NCBI GenBank assembly: GCA_026214975.1
Contig: CM047806.1
Coordinates: 5,307,822-5,371,821 of the forward strand
From: Gentiana macrophylla
Taxonomy: Eukaryota; Streptophyta; Magnoliopsida; Gentianales; Gentianaceae
Length of the DNA stretch: 64,000 bases
Reading direction: 5' to 3'
Part shown: one piece after another, positions 1-10,559 of the stretch
Position numbering within the stretch: the stretch's first letter is position 1
Layout: the number at the start of each line of letters is the position of its first letter
The notes under the pieces: model-generated
The model's database searches: none
What the model was told of the DNA's origin: nothing
Seen by the model: only the letters and a program-made list of their open reading frames with translations
Position numbers and translations under genes: made by a program

Positions 1-10
1 GTGCGCGCGC

Positions 11-43
<33 letters not shown>
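1..43. repeat. GC/GT to AT microsatellite
   Basis: A short alternating GC/GT stretch passes into an AT dinucleotide run. It is simple-sequence DNA with no coding content. Confidence 0.95.
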
Positions 44-46
<3 letters not shown>

Positions 47-1003
47 ACCATTGATAAAATTTTGTGTGGATAAAATATGCATGGTACATGAACAAGATTC
101 CAATAGATTTTAATTAAGTGTAATACATGGTAATAGCTCAAATCGCGTATTTCGTTTGAAGATTCATTAGTGAGAAAATGATGAGTTCTTCATTGCAAAA
201 TTTTAAAGTAAAGCCCAAAGAGTAATTAGACTAATTACCTATTTAGATGACTCAGAAAAATGGAAGGGTTGAGTAATTAGACTCATTACCTTTTTGCTAA
301 AAATGCAAATGAACACTCCTCAGCAAATGCCCCCCATGAAAATATAGTCTCACAAATATATATTATAATAATACTTATTCTACTGTCTAAATCAAATAGC
401 ACTTTTGCTGAGGGAATAAGGTGTGGGCCTGGCTTGAACTTGATTGGCGAACTGAGCTGCGATGGTTCGGCTCAAACAAAATGATATCACCATCTTCATC
501 ATATCTCATCATTCCCAATCTTTTTAATAATCGAAACCCTGTAATAGCGCACAAACAAAGCAACACACATAATTCCGTGGGGTATAAAATACCTCATGTG
601 TGCTATAAAAAATCCATATTATCAATAAAAATGATATATTCAATCAAGTGCTAACGGAAGTGATAAAAATAGCATGAAATAGTGTTTATACGATGGAAAC
701 GAGGCTCGAAGTGCGATAAAATGAGGGGAAGTAGGTGTGAAATGCATAGCACAATTGACTCTCATCACATGCCCATACCTCTTGCATCACTGGAAGGGCT
801 CAACGCCCTAATGTTCGCTTCGGCCTCAAGGGAAGATATGCCTTGAGGCCTTTAGATCACACAGAATGCACAGTTGCGCAGTCTCTTTTAACAGTATAAA
901 ATGACTTCCCACGTGTCTTTGTAACATGACTTGCATATTTGAAAAATTCTCACTCCACTCACAATCACCCACCAACTTCTATGAAATGGCAACAATTATC
1001 GTA
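44..1003. other. AT-rich intergenic DNA, no gene seen
   Basis: The small reading frame near 421-654 lacks any recognisable motif and has the composition of random AT-rich DNA. I see no exon series, RNA gene or transposon end in this stretch. Confidence 0.6.
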
Positions 1004-1011
1004 TTCTTACG

Positions 1012-1194
1012 CAGTGGCGGAGCTACATATAACCAAGGGAGGGCAACTGCCCTCTTTGATCCGGAAAAATTACACTAATATATGTACAAAACATATTGTT
1101 TCCCTTAAATTTTTATTTTTCATTAAAAAAATTATTGCGCCCCCCCCCCCCCCCCCCCCCCTCTCCCCTACCCGAGATCCTGCGTCCGCCCTTG
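1012..1194. mobile_element. hAT-type MITE, copy 1
   Basis: This is a non-autonomous hAT-like element of 183 bp. It starts CAGTGGCGGAGC and ends TCCGCCCTTG, so the ends form short imperfect terminal inverted repeats (TIRs). A perfect 8-bp target duplication TTCTTACG flanks it (1004-1011 and 1195-1202), the size expected for hAT insertions. A run of about 22 C residues lies inside at about 1140-1161. A 5'-truncated relative lies near 52.93-53.06 kb. Confidence 0.85.
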
Positions 1195-1202
1195 TTCTTA
1201 CG

Positions 1203-2560
1203 TCGTGCTCGAGTTTCATCTAATATATAACCTCCATTTATGCAATGACGAAGTTACACTCACTTCACCTATGAATTACAATAGCTTCATTTCACATTCG
1301 GATACGTAAACAATTACTTGATACAACTGTTTTCTTTACATCCCCATCCCTATTTTCGCTAACTACGCCATCGTAGGAGCAGGGGTCGGCCCTCGTATTT
1401 GTTGGGCTTAAGACCAAGTCCCCGAATTGGGCCTTTTAGTTGAAGTTGATTTTTTTTTTTGGAAAAACATACTTATCGCGTTTTTAACATCCGTAAGTAT
1501 AAAATTCAAGTTATTTGTTAGATATTTTATTGACAAAGTCTGTTTTTATTTTTGTTTTGAATGTGGCGTTGCACACTGAGTGCGACAGGTGTCGCCGAAA
1601 AGAGGGACAATATCTTTTCGTTGTCTATATATAGAGAGACATCAGCATTCGGTGTGAAAGATAATGAAGTTTTTTTAGAAGCATCATCAGTACAAACATA
1701 TTGTGTCTCTAAAGTAGTCTTTCTATTGAATAATCGAGAGAGATCTTAAAACATCTCTTTAAAAACGCGTTTTATACGCGCCTTGGAGATCATTCAATTC
1801 TGTTTGTTTTATCACATTTTTCTAACATTATTGATAGTCTCAAAATATGCCTACAAAGTAGTTTTTCTAGCATATTTAGAAACAAAAACCAAATTCACAC
1901 GTATACATAAAACATACTTACATATTACTATTTCAAGATCACTCTTGCAACACATTTAGAGACAAAATCACTAATCAAAGTAGAATTGTCAATTTCATTA
2001 ACCATATTCTTCTCAATTGAGAATAGAATTTATCATTTATGAATGAGAAATTGAAAGAAGGAAAGGAAAACAAAAAAAAAAAAAAAAAAAAAAAATCAAC
2101 AACTCAAGCGCAGGAGCTGGGAAACGAAAGCGGCAGCAGAAGGCTTTATATACTAAACTTAGGAGTGAAAAATGAGTTATATCTATTTTTGTTTGTTTTA
2201 TTTATTTTTGTATGTGCTTTTTTTTTAATATAATATAGATATATATATAATAAATTAATAATATAGATAAAGTCATAAAAAAAAAAAAAAAAAAAAAAAT
2301 TATTTGTATATATCTATTTTTTTTGGGTCAAGTAAAATTTTTTATTGGAGCCTTTATCAATTAGAGTAAAAAAAATTTGGGCTTTTATCAAAAAAGAAAA
2401 GTAACATATTATATTAGGTTGGATCGGATTAAATCTACACAATTTTTTTTCTTTTAACGAAAGATGTACCGTTGGGTCCTCCGACACAATTAGGCTTAAG
2501 ACCCGGGTCTCGCCGGCCCTGCGTAGGAGGCCTCAAGTTCTTGCAGAAATATTTCGAATC
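1203..2560. other. Intergenic DNA with poly(A) tracts
   Basis: No gene is recognisable. The stretch holds A24 at 2072-2095 and A23 at 2277-2299. The short frames across it (for example 1561-1749 and 2039-2233) are low-complexity and have no family motif. Confidence 0.55.
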
Positions 2561-2965
2561 TCATATAAAGTAGTAGCTAGTAGTACACCTTTAATGACCC
2601 ATTCAAGGGCGGATCTATTAATAGACTAAGGGGGGCTAAGCCCACCCGGGAAAGAAAAATGTTATACTAAAAAATTTATGTAGTCAAGTTCGATCTATAA
2701 GTTATTCATGATTCAGTCCACCCAATGAATTCGATATAATCCATTAACCCACCCAAAATTACAATCCTGACTCCGTCCTTGGACCCATTTGTCCTGGTTT
2801 AACTTGTCGGTTTGTGTTTGGAAGGTTTAGTTTGAAAGAATAAGAAATGGTTTGGGTCAATTTGGTTTGTCTGCTTGTCTTCATCGGTTTGCATTATAGG
2901 GATCCATATCCGATTGGACGGTTTTATTTTGGTTGGATCCTTAAGGATAAGCAAAATTGTTGCAC
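2561..2965. repeat. Inverted duplicate of 35.98-36.20 kb
   Basis: Read in reverse complement, the segment at about 35975-36200 matches this one over both flanks of the MITE at 2604-2781 and on to the GGTTGG motif near 2932. The other copy lacks the MITE and so shows the pre-insertion state. Identity by eye is high but not perfect. The duplicated sequence itself is unidentified. Confidence 0.75.
2604..2781. mobile_element. hAT-type MITE, copy 2, with empty-site paralogue
   Basis: The 178-bp element has TIRs CAAGGGCGGATC and, at the other end, CTCCGTCCTTG. The perfect 8-bp duplication GACCCATT is at 2596-2603 and 2782-2789. In the inverted duplicate near 36.16 kb the same flanks meet with one GACCCATT and no insert, which confirms both boundaries. 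The copy at 31031-31208 has the same length and internal sequence. Confidence 0.93.
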
Positions 2966-3458
2966 ACAAAAATACAAGAATTGGAATGCATAGTTTAAGT
3001 AGTTAGAAGCTTTTTGGGAAAGCTAAGAATTAAAAGAGAGAAGGCCACTTACTAGTATACTATATTATTATATAAGATAAGATTGATCTGATCGTTTCCA
3101 AAGTCATAACTCAGTGGTAAAAGAATAACGATGCCGTCATGGCAGTCTTGCTTTTAAACTATGGTGTATAATTTGATATCATGTATCGATTTCTTTCAAC
3201 AACAATAAAAATATATACATAAAGCCTTTCATATATATATATATATATATACCTTATTGATCATTTTGATAGTGGGTTGGAGAAAATGGACAACACGGAC
3301 TCTCGCATATCTCGTCGTAAAGGAAAATAACCATATTGAAAACGCTCCTAACCCAACCCCTTCCTTCGTAGAGCCATGTCCCGGGCATCCATCCAATACA
3401 TTCTTTTCGATCTTATACCCGCCTACTTTGCGTAAGCTACACAAGCTTTGGAGCGGTA
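2966..3458. other. Intergenic DNA; part repeated at 33.2 kb
   Basis: Bases 2953-3045 resemble 33226-33310 in direct orientation, sharing the block AAGCTTTTTGGGAAAGCTAA. A short AT microsatellite lies at about 3231-3250. Overlapping frames on both strands between 3229 and 3598 have no recognisable domain. Confidence 0.5.
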
Positions 3459-4996
3459 TGATGAGAGTCAATCTTACTATTTTCGGTGCGTGTTTTAACC
3501 CTCGTTTACGGCATTCTTGGCTCATTCCGGGTAGTTTTAGATCCTTCATAGGGCAAAAATCACGTAGAGCGTGCACGTCGAGGCAAATCATCACCTAGAT
3601 GGTAAACCTCGTCATTTTACGGTGTTTTTCGCCATTTCGAGCCCTATTTATCTTGTGGCATTATGCTTGGTATGTTATGCTATGGAATTGCAGGATATAG
3701 GTGACTCGTGAACCCGGGAATTGAGGCATGAGGCTTAGAAAGACAAAACCAAGGCATTGGGGAAGGAAGAGTTGAAGAAAAAGTGAAGCTGTGGAAGCTC
3801 AGCAGTCGATGTGTGCACATCAGACGCAATGTGCGCACATTCTAAATTGATGGACGTTGGTTGTATTGTGTGCGCACACCAAAGCGGAATGTGCGCACAT
3901 TAGGCCGCTTTCAAGCATAATTTTTGGAGCATATGTTTATCTTTTACACAGATTTTTAGATACTTCCCTCTACTTTCTACACTTCATAATTCACTCCTTG
4001 ATCCCCAAATTCATCTCTAGGGTTAAATTCTTCCCCTCACCCTTAGATTAATTCCTACACTAGATACTACTTCAATTTAGCTTAGATTCTAGCTATAGTT
4101 TCTTCTCTACTCTTGGATTTTATCATTTTGGGTCTTCTTCATCATCAATTGACAATGGGTGGTGTTGAAACTTGATGTAATCCGGATTCTTTGCGATTTT
4201 GGTAATTAATAGCATCTTTCTTCTTGTTTTATGGCTTCAATTCTTGTTTTGATTGTTATTTCTTGTTTAATGATGAGTAGCTAAACTTTTCATAGCCAAA
4301 TTATGTGAAGATTGATGAAATCACCTCTAATTGATGAAATTGGAAATGGGTAGTGTTTAATTGTTGTTATATTGACTAATTCATGTCTTAAAACTTGTTA
4401 TCAATGCTTGAATTAGATTGTACACCTAGTTCATGAACTCACACACCACTTTTATAAATGTATGTTGCGAGGGGTGTGGGAAAAAGGGTTTTAAGATCAT
4501 TCCTTATAATCAACTGAGTTGTTTAGATTGACTAGGAGTGAGGTTCAATCGGTTGTGAAATCGGGCAACTCTAGCGCGTTAATCTTGTTTCGATCGATTA
4601 AATCCTTAAAAGCGGATTTGTTGAACCGGGCAAAGGGTGTTGGATTGTTGAATGGCGTCTTACACTAGCTTAGAGTTTGCACCCATGAATGAGTCGATAT
4701 AAGTAGAGGTTAGTAGGTTGGTTAATCCCATTCCCGAGCTAATTAATCGATTGTAGGGGTGAAAGTAATCAATTGGATCATAGTTTGGCTATGTCTCTTT
4801 CTCTCTTTAGTATCTTTAGTTTATACTTTGTTTTAGTGTAATTAAACTTGAAATATCTTGGTTGACCTAAACTAAGTCCAAAAACGGCTTTGATACTCGA
4901 TTGATTCCTCGTGGGATACGACCTTGCTCGCTACTATAGTGCATCCGACTCGGTACACTGCCGATTAAAGTTGGACTGTCACTATTTTGGCCATCA
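3459..4996 (+). repeat. 5' LTR of the Tat-like element
   Basis: The LTR begins TG and ends CA and is nearly identical to 6425-7964 apart from small indels. Bases 3808-3901 hold a cluster of palindromes: a near-palindrome GATGTGTGCACATC, two copies of AATGTGCGCACATT and one GTGTGCGCACAC. Their upstream place suggests U3 regulatory sites, which is inference. Confidence 0.9.
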
Positions 4997-5003
4997 AGTT
5001 TTC

Positions 5004-5021
5004 TGGCGCCGTTGCCGGGGA
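5004..5021 (+). promoter_or_regulatory. Primer-binding site, tRNA-Asp type
   Basis: TGGCGCCGTTGCCGGGGA lies 7 nt after the 5' LTR. It is complementary to the 3' end of plant tRNA-Asp, the primer type common in Tat/Athila-group elements. Confidence 0.85.
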
Positions 5022-5182
5022 ATCATATCGATATCACATTAGTCTCTTGAAGACTTAGGCTTAGGTTGTTTTTTTTCTTTCTTGATGTTGGATTTTTGTG
5101 GAAGGGTCACACCACTTACTACGGTAGTGGTGGTGATTGGATACCGTGATTGTGTTCTTGTTTTTCCCTTGAATTGCAGTGT

Positions 5183-5416
5183 ATGGATCCATATGGCCAT
5201 GAGGGCTCTCCTCCCTACTCATTTGGAGGCTTTAATTTCGGTGGTATGGATTTTGGATTCCAACCATATTATCAGTTCAACCCATACACATCACCATACA
5301 ACAATGAGTGGAGGAGTCTTCCAAGTTCTCAGTTTCAACACACCAATGCCTATTTGCAATATGCACAACCTTCACAAATACCTCTTCCTCCACAAAAGAG
5401 CTCAACCGACCCTTGA
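5183..5416 (+). pseudogene. Truncated gag-like reading frame
   Basis: A 77-residue frame starts at the ATG at 5183, directly after a pyrimidine-rich stretch ending in GCAG that resembles a 3' splice site. It is rich in Pro, Tyr, Phe and Gly (start MDPYGHEGSPPY), as expected for the N-terminus of Gag in this group, and stops before any capsid core or zinc knuckle. It cannot be a complete Gag. The start could be moved 33 nt upstream to the ATG at 5150, but the splice-like context favours 5183. Confidence 0.5.
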
Positions 5417-5665
5417 GCCTTATTTGTGGTCTACGTTCCCTTGGACACCCTACGAGTCAAGCTTAATCTTTTAATTTTGAGCACACTTGCTAAAGCAAGT
5501 GCGGGGTGGTGGAGGAGTACGTATGTATAGAGGAGTTAGTTTTTACGAGCTATTACACGATTTGGAGGGTATGAGCTCATTTTTATATTGTATGTATGTG
5601 ATGGCCTTTGACTCAAACCTATTTAAATTGTATAGTGCAGCTTTCTAAATTCAAAAAGTCTCTTT

Positions 5666-5722
<57 letters not shown>

Positions 5723-6424
5723 TCAAAAGAAAATGAAATCAATCAAAGAAAGCTTGCATTAAAGTCAATAAAAGTGTAATAAAGGTTGAGTCAAAGAAAG
5801 CCAAGCGTTTTAAGACTTGTGTTTTGATTTGATTAGTGATGTTGGTGTTTGGGACGAGTCTCCGGTTTGGAAACATGATTTCATCTACATTTGAGCCTCG
5901 TTACACTTGATATATAGTGCGATATGGCGCTTTACTTAATGAATCATGTTTCTAGGCTCATTTTGAGCTAGCTAGAGAAGGGTAGAGCTAGCTACGTTTT
6001 ACATTGTACACCCGTGATTAAGCTTGCTCGTTTTTATCTCTTTGTTGATTTTTCCCCATAAATTCCCTTCGGTCAGCCCCGTCCCTAGCCTAACGTTACA
6101 ACCGTGCAAGTCCTACTTGACCTTACTTAGCCTCGGTTGACCCCGATTAGTGGAGATGCTTATGAAGTATGAGCCTATGGTGTAGTCGTATTAACCTAGC
6201 ATCCATAATCCAAACCGGTATGCCGTGGTAAATGTAGGAGAAGCTATTCACACACACATCCCGTTTGCTTGATAAGGTAGGGTTAAGTGTATGCATTTAT
6301 TCATTTACTTCCCGGTTATCTTTGATGTGTGATTGACTTGACTCACGCGTGTAACGTTGACTCATTGATTCTTTTAGAACGCTTCATTTTGCTCGAGGGC
6401 GAGCAAACGCTAAGTGGGGATGGT
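5417..6424 (+). other. Non-coding interior of the Tat-like element, with purine tract
   Basis: No conserved domain is seen. An A31 run passes into GAA repeats at about 5668-5718. The block near 6084-6120 (CCTAACGTTACAACCG and onward) recurs, diverged, at 46.45-46.49 kb inside copia-3. The stretch AAGTGGGGATGGT at 6412-6424 abuts the 3' LTR and is the likely polypurine tract. Confidence 0.7.
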
Positions 6425-7964
6425 TGATGAGAGTCAACCTTACTACGCCCGGTGCGTGTTTTAACCTCGTTTACGGCATTCTTGGCTCATTCCGGTAGTT
6501 TTAGATCCTTCATAGGGCAAAAATCACGTAGAGCGCGCACGCCGAGGCAAATCATCACCTAGATGGTAAACCTCGTCATTTTACGGTGTTTTTCGCCATT
6601 TCGAGCCCTATTTATCTTGTGGCATTATGCTTGGTATGTTATGCTATGGAATTGCAGGATATAGGTGACTCGTGAACCCGGGAATTGAGGCATGAGGCTT
6701 AGAAAGACAAAACCAAGGCATTGGGGAAGGAAGAGTTGAAGAAAAAGTGAAGTTGTGGAAGCTCAAAGATCGATGTGTGCACATCGAGGCGCAATGCGCA
6801 CATTCGAGAAGTGGATGGACGAGTTGTATTGTGTGTGCGCACACCAAAGCGGAATGTGCGCACATTAGGCCGTTTCAAGCATAATTTTTGGAGCATATAT
6901 TTATCTTTTTACACAGATTTTTAGATACTTCCCCTCTACTTTCTACACTTCATAATTCACTCCTTGATCCCCAAATTCATCTCTAGGTCGAAATTCTTCC
7001 CCCTCACCCTTAGATTAATTCCTACACTAGATACTACTTCAATTTAGCTTAGATTCTAGCTATAGTTTCTTCTCTACTCTTGGATTTTATCATTTTGGGT
7101 CTTCTTCATCATCAATTGACAATGGGTGGTGTTGAAACTTGATGTAATCCGGATTTGCTGCGATTTTGGTAATTAATAGCATCTTTCTTCTTGTTTTATG
7201 GCTTCAATTCTTGTTTTGATTGTTATTTCTTGTTTAATGATGAGTAGCTAAACTTTTCATAGCCAAATTATGTGAAGATTGATGAAATCACCCTCCTCAA
7301 TTGATGAAATTGGGAATGGGTAGTGTTTAATTGTTGTTATATTGACGAATTCATGTCTTAAAACTTGTTATCAATGCTTGAATTAGATTGTACACACTAG
7401 TTCATGAACTCACACACCACTTTTATAAATGTATGTTGCGAAAGGGTGTGGGAAAAGGGTTTTAAGATCATTCCTTATAATCAATGAGTTGTTTAGATTG
7501 ACTAGGAGTGAGGTTCAATCGGTTGTGAAATCGGGCAACTCTAGCGCGTTAATCTTGTTTTGATCGATTAAATCCTTAAAGGCGGATTTGTTGAACCGGG
7601 CAAAGAGTGTTGGATTGTTGTATGGCGTCTTACACTAGCTTAGGAGTTTGCACCCATGAATGAGTCGATATAAGTAGAGGTTGGTAGGTTGGTTAATCCC
7701 ATTCCCGAGCTAATCGATTGGAGGGGTGAAAGTAATCAATTGGATCATAGTTTGGCTATGTCTCTTTCTCTCTTTAGTATCTTTAGTTTATACTTTGTTT
7801 TAGTGTAATTAAACTTGAAATATCTTGGTTGACCTAAACTAAGTCCAAAAACGGCTTTGATACTCGATTGATTCCTCGTGGGACGACTGCTTGCTCTATT
7901 CTTATAGTGCATCCACTCGATGACATCGCCGATTAAAGTTGGACTGTCACTATTTTGGCCATCA
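6425..7964 (+). repeat. 3' LTR of the Tat-like element
   Basis: This is the partner of 3459-4996. The palindrome cluster is at 6772-6866, with a one-unit deletion in the second motif (AATGCGCACATT). Differences from the 5' copy are mostly short indels in C/G-rich spots. Confidence 0.9.
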
Positions 7965-8231
7965 CGGTACACTCAACACAAAGAGAATCTCGACAAATCA
8001 AAGTAGAAGCCTTTCTTCTTTTAGTCATGCTACCTTACGTTCCTTACATAAGTACATAGACATATATGCATATTGCCCCATTAGTGAGTGAAATTGTACG
8101 GAAAATTGGCAGAAATTGTAAAGAAATATATGAGCTCGTTTGAGCACGTGAGCTCCAATAATAGATTAACGAACAAGAAGCAAGCTCTGTCACTCAATCG
8201 TGTATTAAACAAACTCAAACTCAAACTCAAA

Positions 8232-8295
<64 letters not shown>

Positions 8296-8798
8296 GATCA
8301 ATCGGGTTCGTTTGTATAAAATATGTGTACTTACACACAAATTTAACCAAATTTTTTGTTTTTGCTTTTTAAAGCAAACGGTTTTGTTGAATTTCAATGG
8401 GTGTGTATTAGAGGTGAGAGAAAAACAAACTCCAAACCAGCTCAGACCGAAATAACCTAAATTAGTCGTAAATCAAATTATTTTGGTTGGTTTTTAAAGA
8501 AAATCAGAATAAACGGACGGTAGACTCTGAAACTAGATGTTTTATTGAATTGATAAATAACTGATAGAATGTTCACTCCTTTATATAGGAGATAAATGAG
8601 ATAAATATATTTATTTAAAAACTAAATATAAAACTACTAATTTATCCTAAGGTAATTTAAAATAAAATAATAACCTTTTATTCAAAACATTTATCTAAAC
8701 ACAACTTTATTCAAACTATTTATCCAAACACAACTTTATCTCCTTTTTGTTTCATACCAAAATGACTTACAATGGATTAATTATGATTATATCTACTA
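7965..8798. other. Intergenic DNA with AT microsatellite
   Basis: No gene is seen. An AT run of about 56 bp at 8237-8292 creates spurious Tyr-Ile frames on both strands. Confidence 0.7.
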
Positions 8799-9070
8799 CT
8801 ACATCCGGTCCAAAATATAAGTCATCCTAGAATTTTCACATTGATTAAGAAAGTAGTTGAATGTAATTAATGTAGAGATAAAATGTCTAATACACCCTTG
8901 ACTATCATAAATGCAACAATTGTGGAGTAAATAAAAGTGGTTGGATTGATATAAATTAGGGGTAAGATAATGAAAAATGTTCACTAATGCTCTTTTGGTA
9001 TTGTGAATGACTTATATTATAGGACCAAAGGAAAAAAGCTATGATAACTTATATTTTGGACCGAATGTAG
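8799..9070. mobile_element. Stowaway-type (Tc1/mariner) MITE
   Basis: The 272-bp element has TIRs CTACATCCGGTCCAAAATAT and an inverted partner ending GGACCGAATGTAG, flanked by TA on both sides. This matches the plant Stowaway consensus. It has no coding capacity. Confidence 0.85.
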
Positions 9071-9289
9071 TATGTGCTAACCTACCTCGAGCCCAAATCG
9101 GTTGGACAACCATACATGAAAGGTCGTCATTATAGTTAGTTATTTCTTGGTTGTCTATGATAGTTTTGTAAAACAACTTTTATGTGATTAGGTACGTTAT
9201 ATTATTGCATTTTAGGCAATATATACGAGAATTTCACCCTATGAGGTTTGTGGTATTAGCATTGCCTAATTATTTGTTTAGTTTGCCAA

Positions 9290-9720
9290 GGGTGTAAAAT
9301 TCATCTTTATCACCTTGTAATCCAAGGCTGACCAATTCGTTTTTAACTTTTACTTTGCGCAATATCAAAATATAATAATCACTCAAAGATGCGGTAAACA
9401 AGCAATTATGTATAGGTTTGCTCAACTCCGTTTAATTTTGAATATTACAGAGTTTTATTTTCTGTATAAAAATAGACTAAGAAGTAATTAGCAATCTACA
9501 GGTAACCTTATATATAATAGTTGACTATCAGATTAATTAAACATAAATGAACAAAATACAACAGGCAAATCCGATACGGGCTGAATATATCACGACGTTT
9601 TTTCTTACGTGCCTTAATGAAATTCCTCAAATTTAATTTTTTTAAATTAGATTCCTCAATTTTTTTGTTTTTTTGTTCTTGTGAATGCATGCATGTGAGC
9701 ATTTCCTAATCGAGTGTCTT
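9290..9720. repeat. Inverted duplicate of 30.18-30.83 kb
   Basis: Several blocks match 30.18-30.83 kb in reverse complement, including GCAATCTACAGGTAACC, the poly-T rich stretch near 9600 and AATCCAAGGCTGACCAATTC near 9332. The copy here lacks the 149-bp MITE found at 30599-30747. Its identity is unknown. It lies just outside the copia-2 remnant. Confidence 0.7.
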
Positions 9721-9933
9721 GCTTGTTTGTCAAGTTATGTTAATTAAATATCCTACTTGGTGCAAAATTAATGTGGACAAACACTAAGTCCCAAATCCCC
9801 ACTACTAATAAATATACACAATAAGTAGCAGTGTAGCACCAAATTTTTTATTTAATTTTGCGATCTCTCCCCCAATTATATATGGGAGTTTGAGTCGGGT
9901 AGAATTTGATTTCTTTTTCTGTAATTAATGGCT
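9721..9933. other. Intergenic junction next to copia-2
   Basis: AT-rich DNA with no feature. It joins a copia-2 LTR remnant of about 30 bp at about 9934, which marks the deletion breakpoint that removed the rest of that LTR. Confidence 0.5.
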
Positions 9934-9963
9934 TGACTTGTCGATTCGGTTTTTTCTCCAACA
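9934..9963 (-). repeat. Truncated 3' LTR of copia-2
   Basis: Only the terminal block matching 23828-23857 survives (TTCGGTTTTTTCTCCAACA at its end). It is followed by CCCCCACATG, the complement of the purine tract. Confidence 0.75.
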
Positions 9964-10559
9964 ATCCCCCACATGAATGAAAATTAATGCATATGCAAAT
10001 GCAGACTCAGAAGAGAAGTCAGACGGACAAATATTGCATCAGGAGAGGTAGCTTCTGGCTTTGAACCTGCCTTAGTGAAGTACTATCGGATTTACTCGGC
10101 TAATCAGTGAACTAGGTCTTGAATCGTTTCAAACCTTTAGTGTAAACCAAGACAATAGCACTCACACAATATTTCCCCTAGCACCTTTCGGTTCTCATGG
10201 TTGTGTCCATCTCGGCCCTGGACAACACTTGGTTTCAAAAAGTGCTTTAGAGAATTCAAGCCTCAAAATTCTCATAGAAGCGGCCCCACTTCGCACTTAC
10301 ATAGGTGACCTCCTATCAAGGGTATTCTGCCCTACCCCACTTGAATATCAAGATATAGGAATCATTAAAAGCTAAGCTTAACCTCACACCCTCTGCAGAT
10401 AGCACTTTTATTCTCTCGAGAATGGGTAAGTCTTTGGACTATCTCTTATAGCTTAGTTGTCCCTTTTGAACCATGATCTTGGGATCTCCAGTCAACATGG
10501 TTGGGTTGCAAGGAAACATGCGTAATAGGCTTCAGTCTCATTCCGGTTGTCAAATTGAC

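Larger units (their letters stand above)
3459..7964 (+). mobile_element. Complete non-autonomous Tat/Athila-like LTR retrotransposon
   Basis: Two LTRs of about 1.54 kb (3459-4996 and 6425-7964), each TGATGAGAG...GGCCATCA, enclose only 1.4 kb. The perfect 5-bp duplication CGGTA is at 3454-3458 and 7965-7969. A tRNA-Asp-type primer site follows the 5' LTR and a purine tract precedes the 3' LTR. Only the first 77 codons of a gag-like frame remain. Protease, RT, RNase H and integrase are absent, so the element would need enzymes from a relative. The Tat/Athila assignment rests on the primer site and general layout, not on RT. Confidence 0.9.

Noticed and set aside
3098..3215. SINE-like start (AACTCAGTGGTAAAAG) with an A-rich end
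   Set aside because: Box A-like only; no convincing box B and no target duplication.
8081..8372. Overlapping frames over the AT repeat
   Set aside because: They are made mostly of a Tyr-Ile run translated from the microsatellite.
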